From Gammaproteobacteria bacterium (GTDB lineage: Bacteria > Pseudomonadota > Gammaproteobacteria > Pseudomonadales > Pseudohongiellaceae), in the NCBI GenBank assembly GCA_029245395.1, contig JAQWPL010000029.1, positions 310,001 to 374,000 on the forward strand: DNA of 64,000 bases, given 5' to 3'. A program made the position numbers and the translations under genes. The notes beneath the pieces are model-generated. The model was not told where the DNA came from. It saw nothing but the letters and a program-made list of their open reading frames with translations, and did no database searches. Position 1 is the stretch's first letter. Every line of letters starts with the position of its first letter. Shown here one piece after another: positions 1 through 8,678 of this stretch.

Positions 1-166
1 TTCAAAATCACTAAAAATTAACCACGGTAAAAACTACCCTAAAAATTCCACCTATTTTTTCATGTTGGTGGAAGTCATAAGGGATTGATATGACTTGTTG
101 CGGTCTCTTATGTGTATTAATACGACATATATGATAAGTTACATAAATTAATTATTGGAGAAACAA

Positions 167-688
167 ATGAGAGACTTTGATATAAAAGATTACATTAACC
201 ATTTGCCAATAGTGGGACTCATAGCGCCACCCCTAATATATTTATTCTTTTTTGGAATAAACTCCAGCGCTTTCTCAGCACTCGGTATGAGTGGTGACAA
301 TATGCTCTTATCTGTGCTTATAATCTCTTTGCTTATATGGGGATGGTCAGCACTCTATGCAAGAAGTGTAAATAAATTCCTCAAAAAACAAGAGAAAGAT
401 AACTTTAAATTAGTGTTTGGAATCAATAGTTTTGCATGGTTTCCTGGGTTAATCTTTTGGTTTTCATTTGATTCATTAGGGATGTCAAATATTTTTCTTG
501 CCATAGGTTTTTTGCTTATTTTTATATTTATATTAGATAACTTTGTCAGAGTATGGTTAACCTCTATTGCATTTGACCTAGAAATCAAAACGTCTTTAAA
601 TGCAAACAAATTTGTTTTAATAATTGAGACAATTGCATATCTCCCATATGCTCTTTTTAGTATGACATTAGGCGGAGCATTTATTTAA
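167..688 (+). CDS. Unrecognised multi-pass membrane protein
   Basis: I do not recognise the family. From this ATG the product is 173 residues with four or five hydrophobic stretches, so it is probably an integral inner-membrane protein. A TTG at 155 is in frame, but GGAG at 157-160 lies six bases before the ATG at 167 and would be inside the longer version, so I prefer the ATG. The stop is followed one base later by the next gene, so the two are probably co-transcribed and translationally coupled. The DNA is clearly richer in A and T than the genes from 1.4 kb onward, which hints at acquired DNA. Confidence 0.7.
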   Translation: MRDFDIKDYINHLPIVGLIAPPLIYLFFFGINSSAFSALGMSGDNMLLSVLIISLLIWGWSALYARSVNKFLKKQEKDNFKLVFGINSFAWFPGLIFWFSFDSLGMSNIFLAIGFLLIFIFILDNFVRVWLTSIAFDLEIKTSLNANKFVLIIETIAYLPYALFSMTLGGAFI

Positions 689-689
689 G

Positions 690-1250
690 ATGAAGCATAT
701 AAGCATCATCGTTATTTGTTTCCTTGTCGGGTTTGTAGTCTATAAAAAATTTGAATCTGACAATATGTACTATGACAGGATTTACTCTGAAGAGAGAAAC
801 GACTTAACCATTGCTGAAAGAGGTTTAATGGCGATAGAAAGAGAGCATGATCTAGAAATAAGAAAAGAAGAGGCAGTACTAAGGGATTATGAGAATGGAA
901 AAATTTCACTAGAGGAGTATGAAAACTATTTACAGCGAAAGTTAGAAGAAGAAAACAAAGAAAATGAGGATGCATTAGAGTTTTTTGGTAATCTTTATGA
1001 TCCTGAAAAAGGCATGTTTAGCGGCGCCTACAAAATGACAATGTCACCAAAATTTAAAAAAGAAAAACAAATTAAAGAACTAGACAAAACAATAAACAAC
1101 TTGATTCAAGACTTAGAAAACGAAAACAAAGAAATCATAGTCATAAAATTAAAACAAACCACATGGGTACCCGTTGGAGATAAAGAAATTGATCAAGAGA
1201 TGACCAAGTTTTATGAAAAAAAAATCAAAGTAATTCTTGATAACCTGTAA
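690..1250 (+). CDS. Unrecognised membrane-anchored coiled-coil protein
   Basis: A 186-residue protein of unknown function. Residues 4-19 are a hydrophobic N-terminal helix that could be an uncleaved anchor or a signal sequence. The rest is highly charged, rich in Glu and Lys, and helical, with likely coiled coils at about residues 40-95 and 120-150. It begins one base after the stop of the preceding membrane protein and shares its AT-rich composition, so the pair is probably one unit. No catalytic motif is visible. Confidence 0.7.
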   Translation: MKHISIIVICFLVGFVVYKKFESDNMYYDRIYSEERNDLTIAERGLMAIEREHDLEIRKEEAVLRDYENGKISLEEYENYLQRKLEEENKENEDALEFFGNLYDPEKGMFSGAYKMTMSPKFKKEKQIKELDKTINNLIQDLENENKEIIVIKLKQTTWVPVGDKEIDQEMTKFYEKKIKVILDNL

Positions 1251-1427
1251 ATTTTTTATGAAAAACATAGAGAGTAGACCGTGTAATTATAAGCAACTCA
1301 TGCAACCAAACCTCAACTCTTTCAAACACCGCAGAAATAGTGGAGAATGAAAAATCGGTTCACCTTACTCCGTTACCGTGGAATAATTTAAATAGTTTCT
1401 GCAGGGGTTTTAAATAGCTTGTTTAGT

Positions 1428-2282
1428 TTAGCGTTTGCTTGAACGCAAGGTTTTTAAACTCTTGTTCAGCCGTTTCAAATGATCTTGCAGATTACTGCCT
1501 CGTAATTGAGCAACCCCCATCGCTAATACATCGATAATAACCAGATGCGCTATGCGTGAGGAGACTGGCGTAAGTCTGTGTTGATTTTCTTCAACATTAA
1601 TATGGATCGGAATATCACACAATTCAGATACCGGGGTTTGGTCCGGTACCAGGCCTATCACAGTAGCGTTAGCCTCCCGTGCCAGTTTGAGACTCTGGAT
1701 AAGCGCCGTTGAACGGCCAGATTGCGAAATCGCCACAACAACATCTTTGGCATTTAAAGAAATTGCCGACATGTGCTGGATATGTGGATCCGTGTAGGCC
1801 GCTGAGGTGACCTGCAGGCGAAAAAACTTGTGCTGGGCGTCAATGGCCACTGAACCTGAGGCGCCAAAGCCGTAAAATTCGACTCTTTGCGCTTCTGCAA
1901 GGGCGGCAATCGCAGATTCCAGAGCGACAATATCCAGCTCTTCCCTGACCGCCAGAAGTGAGCCTATAGTTGAATCGAAAACCTTTGTGGTGACATCGGC
2001 CATCGAGTCTTCATCGCTAACCGAAAACTGGCTATAGATGCCGCTGCTGCCCAGGTATCTGGCCAGCTGCAGTTTGAACGTCTGGAAACCGTCATATCCC
2101 AGAGCACGGCAAAAACGTACGACTGTCGGCTCGCTTACCTTAGACTTTGTAGCCAGGTCGATAATGCGCATATCAAGCACAGAGGCGGGGTCGGAGAGGA
2201 CCAGGTCGGCAACTTTGCGTTCTGATTTGCGCAGGTCACCAATTGATTCGCTAATGGCTTTTATCAGATTAGTGTTTTCCAG
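1428..2282 (-). CDS. hexR: HexR-like RpiR-family transcriptional regulator, probable CTG start
   Basis: An RpiR/MurR-family repressor: an N-terminal helix-turn-helix containing VSEPTVVRFCRALG, then a SIS sugar-phosphate domain with YGFGASGSVAIDAQHKF and ISQSGRS. In HexR the SIS domain senses 2-keto-3-deoxy-6-phosphogluconate and the protein controls central carbon genes. The longest frame from ATG, GTG or TTG starts at the GTG at 2180 and would cut off the first part of the DNA-binding domain. The frame stays open upstream and encodes the expected segment (SIGDLRKSERKVADLVLSDP) back to a CTG at 2282. AAGGA lies seven bases before it. Starting there gives 284 residues, the usual HexR length. 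The gene stands alone, without zwf, edd or pgl beside it. Confidence 0.8.
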   Translation of the reverse strand: MENTNLIKAISESIGDLRKSERKVADLVLSDPASVLDMRIIDLATKSKVSEPTVVRFCRALGYDGFQTFKLQLARYLGSSGIYSQFSVSDEDSMADVTTKVFDSTIGSLLAVREELDIVALESAIAALAEAQRVEFYGFGASGSVAIDAQHKFFRLQVTSAAYTDPHIQHMSAISLNAKDVVVAISQSGRSTALIQSLKLAREANATVIGLVPDQTPVSELCDIPIHINVEENQHRLTPVSSRIAHLVIIDVLAMGVAQLRGSNLQDHLKRLNKSLKTLRSSKR

Positions 2283-2520
2283 AGTTGCGTCCTTGGATTT
2301 TCAGAATAAGAAAATAGTCAGCGGAGTATAACGGAGATTGAAATAAGACGAATCGGGGAACACTCAATTGAAACAACAGGCTCAAAGAGGTATTAGATAA
2401 TAATAGAAATTGGGCAGAGGAATTTGAAAAAATAGCAGTTACTTTTCATCGAAAATTAACGATAAAACCATTTTCGCAATCCGGTAAATTCAGACCGGCT
2501 TGAAATGTAATTCTAGTGAA

Positions 2521-2739
2521 TCAGTCTGAATTGACCGGGCTTACATTTTCAGCCTGAGGACCTTTCTCAGACTGGGTAACATCCATCATTACCTTCTGCC
2601 CTTCAACCAGAGAGCGGCGACCTTCGCCGGCAATTGCACTATAGTGGACAAAGACGTCCTTACCCTCAGTTTGTTCAATAAAGCCAAACCCTTTTTCATC
2701 ATTGAACCACTTGACGGTTCCTTCTACTTGCTCTGACAT
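2521..2739 (-). CDS. CspA-family cold-shock protein
   Basis: A 72-residue single cold-shock domain (OB fold) that binds single-stranded RNA or DNA. Both nucleic-acid-binding motifs are present: KGFGFI (RNP1) and DVFVHY (RNP2), after the usual [11 protein letters not shown] start. The C-terminus carries the [10 protein letters not shown] segment seen in the CspA/CspD group. It is a single gene with about 200 bases of leader on one side and a HexR-like gene in the same orientation downstream. A second cold-shock gene lies at 21364-21570. Confidence 0.93.
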   Translation of the reverse strand: MSEQVEGTVKWFNDEKGFGFIEQTEGKDVFVHYSAIAGEGRRSLVEGQKVMMDVTQSEKGPQAENVSPVNSD

Positions 2740-2873
2740 ATCTCACTCTTTTAAAACACCAGTTAAACCATCTAACCGATTTTCAATATTTAGTGGCACA
2801 TTGCCACAAGCGGCGATATTAGCAAGATAGTCTGGAATTGGGTACTACAAACCCCAAGATTCAATTTCTCGGT

Positions 2874-2926
2874 TTAAATAAATCCCATGAGGAGCTAGCC
2901 ATTTTTGGCTTAAATAAATCCCATGA
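2874..2926. repeat. 17-bp direct repeat pair
   Basis: TTAAATAAATCCCATGA occurs at 2874-2890 and again, perfectly, at 2910-2926, a spacing of 36 bp. It lies between the cold-shock gene and the inverted-repeat element that follows. Function is unknown. It may be a duplication scar or a paired binding site. Confidence 0.75.
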
Positions 2927-2944
2927 CAAAGTGATCATTTGCTA

Positions 2945-3209
2945 GGGACCCTTTGATTCAGTATGGTGCGTCTCTGCAAGTCTGAAATGTTCTGATGTGA
3001 GGCGCGACCCGCTGGGAATAGCGAGTCTTATTTGCAAGGGGTGCAACAAAGCAGCGGGACATTTCAGACTTGCCCTTCGGGGCCATCAGGCAGGCACCCT
3101 GACTGTGTTGAAATTTTTTGACGTGCTGCCGGCACGCCTGCAAAATAACGCCTTGTCATGAGTCCTGCCTAGAAGGCCAGAGTCATACCATACTGAATCA
3201 AAGGGCCCC
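2945..3209. repeat. Nested inverted-repeat element (MITE-like or structured RNA)
   Basis: A perfect 19-bp inverted repeat bounds the element: CCCTTTGATTCAGTATGGT at 2949-2967 and its complement at 3187-3205. Pairing extends a few bases outward to about 2945 and 3209. Inside is a second perfect 15-bp pair (2976-2990 with 3059-3073) and a third 7-bp pair (3007-3013 with 3052-3058), which stack into one long foldback arm. A further 7-bp pair (AGGCAGG near 3090, CCTGCCT near 3165) can form another arm. There is no convincing gene inside. The layout fits a non-autonomous mobile element, or a structured transcript, immediately upstream of uvrD. Confidence 0.7.
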
Positions 3210-3220
3210 CAATCCCCGCC

Positions 3221-5476
3221 ATGGACATTTCCCATATTCTTAACCCCCTTAACGACTTTCAACGCAAGGCAGTAAGTTCAGATCCAGGCAATCTTCTAGT
3301 GTTGGCCGGAGCAGGTAGTGGGAAGACCCGGGTTCTTGTTCACCGTATTGCATGGCTGATACAAATGGAGGGCGTTTCCCCACACGGCATTTTGGCGGTT
3401 ACCTTTACCAACAAGGCCGCCAATGAAATGCGAAATCGCATCCAGGAGTTGCTGGAGCGTCCTGCCGGTGGTATGTGGGTTGGGACCTTTCATGGACTTG
3501 CTCACCGCCTGCTTCGCGCCCACTACATGGAAGCAGGATTGCCTGAAAAATTCCAGATTCTTGATTCGGATGACCAGTTGCGTCTAATTAAACGCATTAA
3601 TAAAAGTCTGTCCCTGGATGAAAGTAATTGGCCGGCCAGACAGTGCCAGTGGTTCATCAACAAACAAAAAGATGAAGGCCTGCGCGCTGCTAATCTCGAG
3701 GATTTTGGCGAGGAATTCATGAAAATCATGATCCAGGTCTATGGCGCCTATGAGGAAGCCTGTGACCGGGGCGGCATGGTGGATTTTGGTGAGTTGCTGC
3801 TGCGCTCACATGAGCTTTGGCTCAAGAACCCTGTCTTGCTGGAGCATTATCAGCACCGGTTTCGCCACATTCTAGTGGATGAATTCCAGGATACCAACGC
3901 CATACAGTATGCCTGGTTGCGGATGTTAGTAGGCCGATCAGGGTTTATTACCGTTGTTGGAGACGATGATCAATCTATTTATGGTTGGCGAGGAGCTCGC
4001 ATTGAAAATATCCAGAATTTTGACAAGGACTTTCCAGATACCGACCTGATTCGGTTAGAACAAAATTACCGGTCATCTGCAAATATCCTGAATGCCGCCA
4101 ATAAACTTATCGCAAAAAATACCGGCCGCCTGGGCAAAGAACTTTGGACTGAAGACAAAGAAGGGGAAACAATTTCACTCTATGGCGCATTCAACGAGCA
4201 GGATGAGGCACGGTTTGTTATTGGTCAGATTGAAAAATGGGTGAACTCCGGAAATCGCCATGAAGAAGCCGCCATTTTGTACCGCTCAAATGCTCAGTCT
4301 CGCGAGTTGGAAGAAGCCTTACTGAGAGTTTCCATGCCTTACCGTATCTATGGGGGCTTCCGCTTTTATGAGCGCCTGGAGATTCGCAATGCCCTGGCCT
4401 ATATGCGCCTGGTTGGGAGCCGGAATGATGATGCGGCGTTTGAGCGGGTGATTAATACGCCTGTACGCGGCATAGGGTCAAAAACTGTTGATGGTATTCG
4501 CCAGATAGCCAGAGCAGAAGGCTGTTCCATGTGGCAGGCAGCCGTAAAAGCTGTACAGGAATCCCTTATACCGTCCCGGGCCGTGCTCAATGTTTCCGGT
4601 TTCATGTCTCTTATCAATGCTATGGACGAACAAGTAGACGGCGTAGAACTATTTGAATTCACCGAATATGTCGTTAAGCAAAGCGGGCTTATCCAACACC
4701 ATGAAAAAGAAGGCGGGGAAAAAGCCCGCACACGCATAGAAAACTTGGAAGAGCTGGTCAATGCGGCCAAAGCCTTTGAGGTGGAAGACGTGCCTCGGGA
4801 TGAGGCTCTTTTCATGGAGTCGCCTGATCAGGAAGCACAAGAGAAGCAAGAATTCACAGCCCGGGATGTTCTGACGGCCTTTCTCGACAAGGCCGCACTG
4901 GACGCCGGAGATGCGCAGGCTGATGAACTTGATGACGCGGTCCAACTCATGACCCTGCATTCTGCCAAAGGCCTGGAGTTTCCAACGGTATTCATAACCG
5001 GCCTGGAGGAAGGTCTGTTTCCTCATAAAATGTCCATGGAGGACCTGGCGGGTCTCGAGGAAGAGCGCCGCCTATGCTATGTAGGCATCACGCGGGCTAA
5101 ACAAAAACTGACCCTGACCCATGCCGAGTCAAGGCGCATGCATGGAGAAGAAACACTTACCCGCCCCTCACGGTTTCTGCGAGAGATTCCAGAGGAGCTG
5201 ATAGAAGAGATTCGTATGAAAGGAGAGGTGCGCAGAAGCACCTACACACGGGGTAATAGAGAGCAAAACCGTGATATTATCGGCGGTCTTCATGCCACAG
5301 GGGTTGTGGCAGGCACAGATATTAGCTTGGGTCAGCGGGTCAAACACCCCAAGTTTGGCGAAGGCGTGGTACTGAATTACGAAGGCAATGGACCGAACGC
5401 CAGGGTGCAAATAAATTTTGATGAAGTAGGTGGTAAGTGGCTGGTAATGTCCTACGCCCGCCTGGAACTGATCTGA
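3221..5476 (+). CDS. uvrD: DNA helicase II UvrD
   Basis: A superfamily 1A 3'-to-5' DNA helicase that removes incised oligonucleotides in nucleotide excision repair and unwinds DNA in mismatch repair. At 751 residues it is slightly longer than E. coli UvrD (720). Walker A AGAGSGKT is at 29-36, the DEXX-box motif VDEFQDTN at 219-226, and the GDDDQSIYGWRG motif at about 247-258. The motif LMTLHSAKGLEFPTVFITGLEEGLFP lies in the second half. The C-terminus (from about residue 707, GQRVKHPKFGEGVV) matches the Tudor-like tail that contacts RNA polymerase. The start is the ATG just after the inverted-repeat element, with no strong Shine-Dalgarno. Confidence 0.96.
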   Translation: MDISHILNPLNDFQRKAVSSDPGNLLVLAGAGSGKTRVLVHRIAWLIQMEGVSPHGILAVTFTNKAANEMRNRIQELLERPAGGMWVGTFHGLAHRLLRAHYMEAGLPEKFQILDSDDQLRLIKRINKSLSLDESNWPARQCQWFINKQKDEGLRAANLEDFGEEFMKIMIQVYGAYEEACDRGGMVDFGELLLRSHELWLKNPVLLEHYQHRFRHILVDEFQDTNAIQYAWLRMLVGRSGFITVVGDDDQSIYGWRGARIENIQNFDKDFPDTDLIRLEQNYRSSANILNAANKLIAKNTGRLGKELWTEDKEGETISLYGAFNEQDEARFVIGQIEKWVNSGNRHEEAAILYRSNAQSRELEEALLRVSMPYRIYGGFRFYERLEIRNALAYMRLVGSRNDDAAFERVINTPVRGIGSKTVDGIRQIARAEGCSMWQAAVKAVQESLIPSRAVLNVSGFMSLINAMDEQVDGVELFEFTEYVVKQSGLIQHHEKEGGEKARTRIENLEELVNAAKAFEVEDVPRDEALFMESPDQEAQEKQEFTARDVLTAFLDKAALDAGDAQADELDDAVQLMTLHSAKGLEFPTVFITGLEEGLFPHKMSMEDLAGLEEERRLCYVGITRAKQKLTLTHAESRRMHGEETLTRPSRFLREIPEELIEEIRMKGEVRRSTYTRGNREQNRDIIGGLHATGVVAGTDISLGQRVKHPKFGEGVVLNYEGNGPNARVQINFDEVGGKWLVMSYARLELI

Positions 5477-5546
5477 GATTTAAAAAACTGAACAAGAAAA
5501 ACCGAACCAAAAAAGACAAGTAAAAAATAAATAGGGGATATCCGAA

Positions 5547-6653
5547 ATGTTAGGCATAAAGTATTTAAAAACGTTGGGTTTGATAACGACAGCCCTGATC
5601 TTGCAGGCCTGTGGCAGTGAAGAGCAAGCCGCTGTTAGCGACGTTGCTACACAACCACAACAAACCTATGAATGGAAACTGGTCACAGCCTGGCCAAAAA
5701 ACTTCCCGGGTCTTGGCAATGCGCCGGAAGTGTTTGCTGAAAAAGTCGAAATCATGTCAGCCGGCAGAATGAAAATTCGCGTCTATGGTGACGGCGAGCT
5801 GGTTCCTGCTCTGGAAGTATTCAATGCTGTCAGTGCAGGTACTGCAGAAATTGGTCATGGTGCTGCCTACTACTGGAAAGGCAAGGCACCGGAAGCTCAG
5901 TTTTTCACGGCGCTTCCTTTTGGTATGAACGGCCGCGAAATGGAAAGCTGGATTCAGTATGGCGGCGGCCAGGAATTGTGGGACGAGCTCTATGAGCCCT
6001 TTAATCTGATTCCCTTACCTGGCGGCAATACCGGCGTACAGATGGGCGGCTGGTTCAACAAGGAAATTAATTCGAAAGAAGATTTTCAGGGTTTAAAAAT
6101 GCGCATTCCGGGTCTAGCCCAGGATGTACTCACACAACTAGGCGGCGTACCAGTCAATATGCCTGGCAGCGAGTTATTCACGTCACTACAAACGGGGGTG
6201 ATTGATGCGACTGAATTTAACGGCCCCTACAACGATCTTGCCTTTGGGCTGTGGGAAGTGGCTGACTATTATTATTACCCCGGTTGGCATGAGCCAGGTT
6301 CAGTCATGGAATTCCTGTTTAATAAGGAACAATTTGAAGCGCTACCTGCCGACCTTCAGGAAATTATGCGTACTGCAGCAGAAGCTGCTTCCCTGGACAT
6401 GACCAATGAATTTACCGCCAGAAATACTATTTCCCTGCAGGAGCTGGTAGGGAATCACGGTGTTGAGTTGCGTGAATTTCCCGATGACCTGATGATTGAG
6501 TTAAACCGCATTTCCCAGGGAGTTATTGATGAACTGGCGGACCTTAGCCCGATAGGAGCGAAAATCCATGCTTCATATCGAGACTATGAAACCAATGTAA
6601 AGGAGTTCCATAGTGTCTCCGAGGAAGCCTATACCAGAGCAAGAAAACTCTAG
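5547..6653 (+). CDS. TRAP transporter substrate-binding lipoprotein (DctP/TakP type)
   Basis: The extracytoplasmic solute receptor of a TRAP transporter, which delivers an organic acid to the DctQM permease. The 368-residue protein has a lipoprotein signal with lipobox LQAC (Cys22), so it is probably membrane-anchored rather than free in the periplasm. The mature part shows the TakP-like signatures GHGAAYYWKGKAPEAQFF, LPFGM, MGGWFNKEI, RIPGL and YYYPGWHEPGS. That subgroup binds 2-oxo acids or lactate in known cases; the substrate here is an inference. It faces the permease genes across a shared terminator, which is unusual because TRAP genes normally lie head to tail. Confidence 0.93.
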   Translation: MLGIKYLKTLGLITTALILQACGSEEQAAVSDVATQPQQTYEWKLVTAWPKNFPGLGNAPEVFAEKVEIMSAGRMKIRVYGDGELVPALEVFNAVSAGTAEIGHGAAYYWKGKAPEAQFFTALPFGMNGREMESWIQYGGGQELWDELYEPFNLIPLPGGNTGVQMGGWFNKEINSKEDFQGLKMRIPGLAQDVLTQLGGVPVNMPGSELFTSLQTGVIDATEFNGPYNDLAFGLWEVADYYYYPGWHEPGSVMEFLFNKEQFEALPADLQEIMRTAAEAASLDMTNEFTARNTISLQELVGNHGVELREFPDDLMIELNRISQGVIDELADLSPIGAKIHASYRDYETNVKEFHSVSEEAYTRARKL

Positions 6654-6681
6654 GGTTATCAAAACAAAACCTGGTATTAAA

Positions 6682-6707
6682 AAAGCCGGCATTAGCCGGC
6701 TTTTTAT
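6682..6707. terminator. Bidirectional rho-independent terminator
   Basis: A perfect 9-bp stem (AAAGCCGGC, loop ATTA, GCCGGCTTT at 6682-6703) is flanked by A's on the left and T's on the right. It sits between the stops of the convergent TRAP binding-protein and large-permease genes and can serve both. Confidence 0.9.
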
Positions 6708-6733
6708 TGTCTGTTGGATAATTCTGTTATGCC

Positions 6734-8125
6734 TTACATGGATTTGATTAATCCTGGCAGCCAGGTGGCGAGTTCAGGCCACATTGTTAACAGGCCCAGC
6801 ATTACAAGCTGAATAATAATAAACGGGATCACGCCTCTGTATATCTGTGTGGTTTTAATGGAATCCGGAGCCACGCTACGCAGGTAAAACAGGGAAAACC
6901 CAAACGGCGGGGTAAGGAATGAGGTTTGCAGATTGACGGCGAGCATCACGCCCAGCCAAACCGGGTCTATCCCCATGGCCAAAAGTACTGGCCCGACAAT
7001 CGGCACCACCATGTAGGTGATTTCAATAAAATCCAGGATGAAACCGAGCAGGAATACTACCAGCATGACAATGATGGTGGCCATGACAACTCCGCCGGGC
7101 ATATCAACAAAAATTTCTTCGACGATTATGTCGCCGCCAAAGCCGCGGAAAACCAGTGAAAAAATAGCGGCACCGACAAGAATCATATAGACCATGGCGC
7201 TAACTTTGGCCGTGGAAAAAGCCACATCCTTTAAAATTGCCAGGTTCAACTGCCCCTTGAAAAGCGCCAACAGAATTGCGCCCAGCCCACCAACACCTGC
7301 AGCCTCAGTGGGAGTTGCAGCACCAGAAAGAATGGAACCGAGTACGGCAGTGATTAATAGCAATGGTGGCAACAGGCTTTTACTAACCGTTATCAGCAAA
7401 TGGGAATCACCGGCGGCTTTTCTCAGATCTTCTGCACTAGCCGGTGGCGCTGTTTCAGGCTTAAGGATTGCCATGCCAAGCATATAGGCAATGTAAAAAA
7501 GGACCAGGATAAGACCGGGTATCATGGCGCCAGCAAACAGATCGCCTACAGACACATTTTGTGTGGAAAAAACGCCCATGCTCAATTGCGCCTGCTGATA
7601 GGCATTGGAAATCACATCGCCTAACAACACCAGGGCAATAGACGGGGGGATGATTTGTCCCAGCGTGCCTGTAGCGCAGATTGTCCCTGTTGCCAGTGAA
7701 GGGCTATAGCCGGCTCGCAGCATGGTTGGCAGGGATAACACGCCCATGGTCACAACAGTGGCGCCAACAATCCCAGTGCTTGCGGCTAGCAACATGCCTA
7801 CAAGAATCACCGAGATGCCCAGACCGCCGCGCATTTTTCCGAACAATAACGCCATGCCTTCCAGCAGAGATTCGGCAATCTTGGATTTCTCGAGCATCAT
7901 GCCCATGAATACAAACATGGGTACAGCAAACAGATTGGTGTTAATCATGATGCCGTAAAAACGGTTGGGCACCGCACTGAGAAAAGCGGGATCAAAAGTT
8001 CCTGTTAGCAAGCCTATGCCAGCAAAAAGCAGCGATGTGCCCGCAAGAGAGAAGGCTACAGGGAAGCCGCACATTAATACCAGGCAGACAGCAATAAAGA
8101 GCAGCAGAGGAATAAATTCGATCAA
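6734..8125 (-). CDS. dctM: TRAP transporter large permease subunit (DctM)
   Basis: A 463-residue integral membrane protein of the DctM family, the ion-coupled transport subunit of a TRAP system. It has about twelve hydrophobic segments and the family signatures GFPVAFSLAG near the N-terminus, PPSIALVLLGD, GAATPTEAAGVG in the middle and LQTSFLTPPFGFSLFYLRSVAP near the end. Its start overlaps the small-permease stop by four bases, which implies translational coupling. The binding protein converges on it from the other strand, so the operon does not include it. Confidence 0.95.
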   Translation of the reverse strand: MIEFIPLLLFIAVCLVLMCGFPVAFSLAGTSLLFAGIGLLTGTFDPAFLSAVPNRFYGIMINTNLFAVPMFVFMGMMLEKSKIAESLLEGMALLFGKMRGGLGISVILVGMLLAASTGIVGATVVTMGVLSLPTMLRAGYSPSLATGTICATGTLGQIIPPSIALVLLGDVISNAYQQAQLSMGVFSTQNVSVGDLFAGAMIPGLILVLFYIAYMLGMAILKPETAPPASAEDLRKAAGDSHLLITVSKSLLPPLLLITAVLGSILSGAATPTEAAGVGGLGAILLALFKGQLNLAILKDVAFSTAKVSAMVYMILVGAAIFSLVFRGFGGDIIVEEIFVDMPGGVVMATIIVMLVVFLLGFILDFIEITYMVVPIVGPVLLAMGIDPVWLGVMLAVNLQTSFLTPPFGFSLFYLRSVAPDSIKTTQIYRGVIPFIIIQLVMLGLLTMWPELATWLPGLIKSM

Positions 8126-8676
8126 ATGATGCTCGCTGTCGGGCCAGTAATTATTTCAGGAGCCTGCTCTTCAAAAAAGAGGAATAAAAAGTTACGCAGA
8201 ATTTCTGTAAGGCCCTGCAATATAACCAGGATGGGCATCACCACAATCAATGTTTTTAACAGGTAGACATAGGGAATGCCGCCGGCTTCAGGAGAGGTTT
8301 CCCGGATGCGCCAGGCTTCCACTACATAGTCCCAGCTAACCCAAAGCAAAAATACGGACACAGGAAGCAGCAGCAAAAGCCCCCCCAGCATATTGGCCCA
8401 GGCCTTATAACGCAGAGAAGCAGGGCCATAGAAAATATCCACACGTACGTGACCGTCGTGTTTAAGTGTGTAGGCAGTCGTTAAAAGGAAGAGCAGGGCA
8501 TTGAAATAAATGATGGACTCCTGGATTGCAATGGAGCCGGTATTAAATACATAGCGGGTCAGCACAATATAAAAAGTCATCACCACCATTAGAACAGCGC
8601 ACCAGGAAGCTGTTTTACCAATGACGTCAGAAATGTTGTCAGAGACTCGAATGCAAGTTTTGAGAAATTTCAGCAC
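8122..8676 (-). CDS. dctQ: TRAP transporter small permease subunit (DctQ)
   Basis: A 184-residue membrane protein with four hydrophobic helices, the DctQ scaffold subunit that pairs with DctM. The conserved YVFNTGSIAIQESIIYF and LKHDGHVRVDIFY segments are present. The gene overlaps dctM by four bases. It lies only two bases after the stop of the secreted cyclophilin gene, so the three probably form one transcript. Confidence 0.92.
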   Translation of the reverse strand: MLKFLKTCIRVSDNISDVIGKTASWCAVLMVVMTFYIVLTRYVFNTGSIAIQESIIYFNALLFLLTTAYTLKHDGHVRVDIFYGPASLRYKAWANMLGGLLLLLPVSVFLLWVSWDYVVEAWRIRETSPEAGGIPYVYLLKTLIVVMPILVILQGLTEILRNFLFLFFEEQAPEIITGPTASII

Positions 8677-8678
8677 AG

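Noticed and set aside
2958-3143. 61-residue minus-strand frame inside the inverted-repeat element
   Set aside because: It overlaps the pairing arms, has no ribosome-binding site and no domain, and is best explained by chance.
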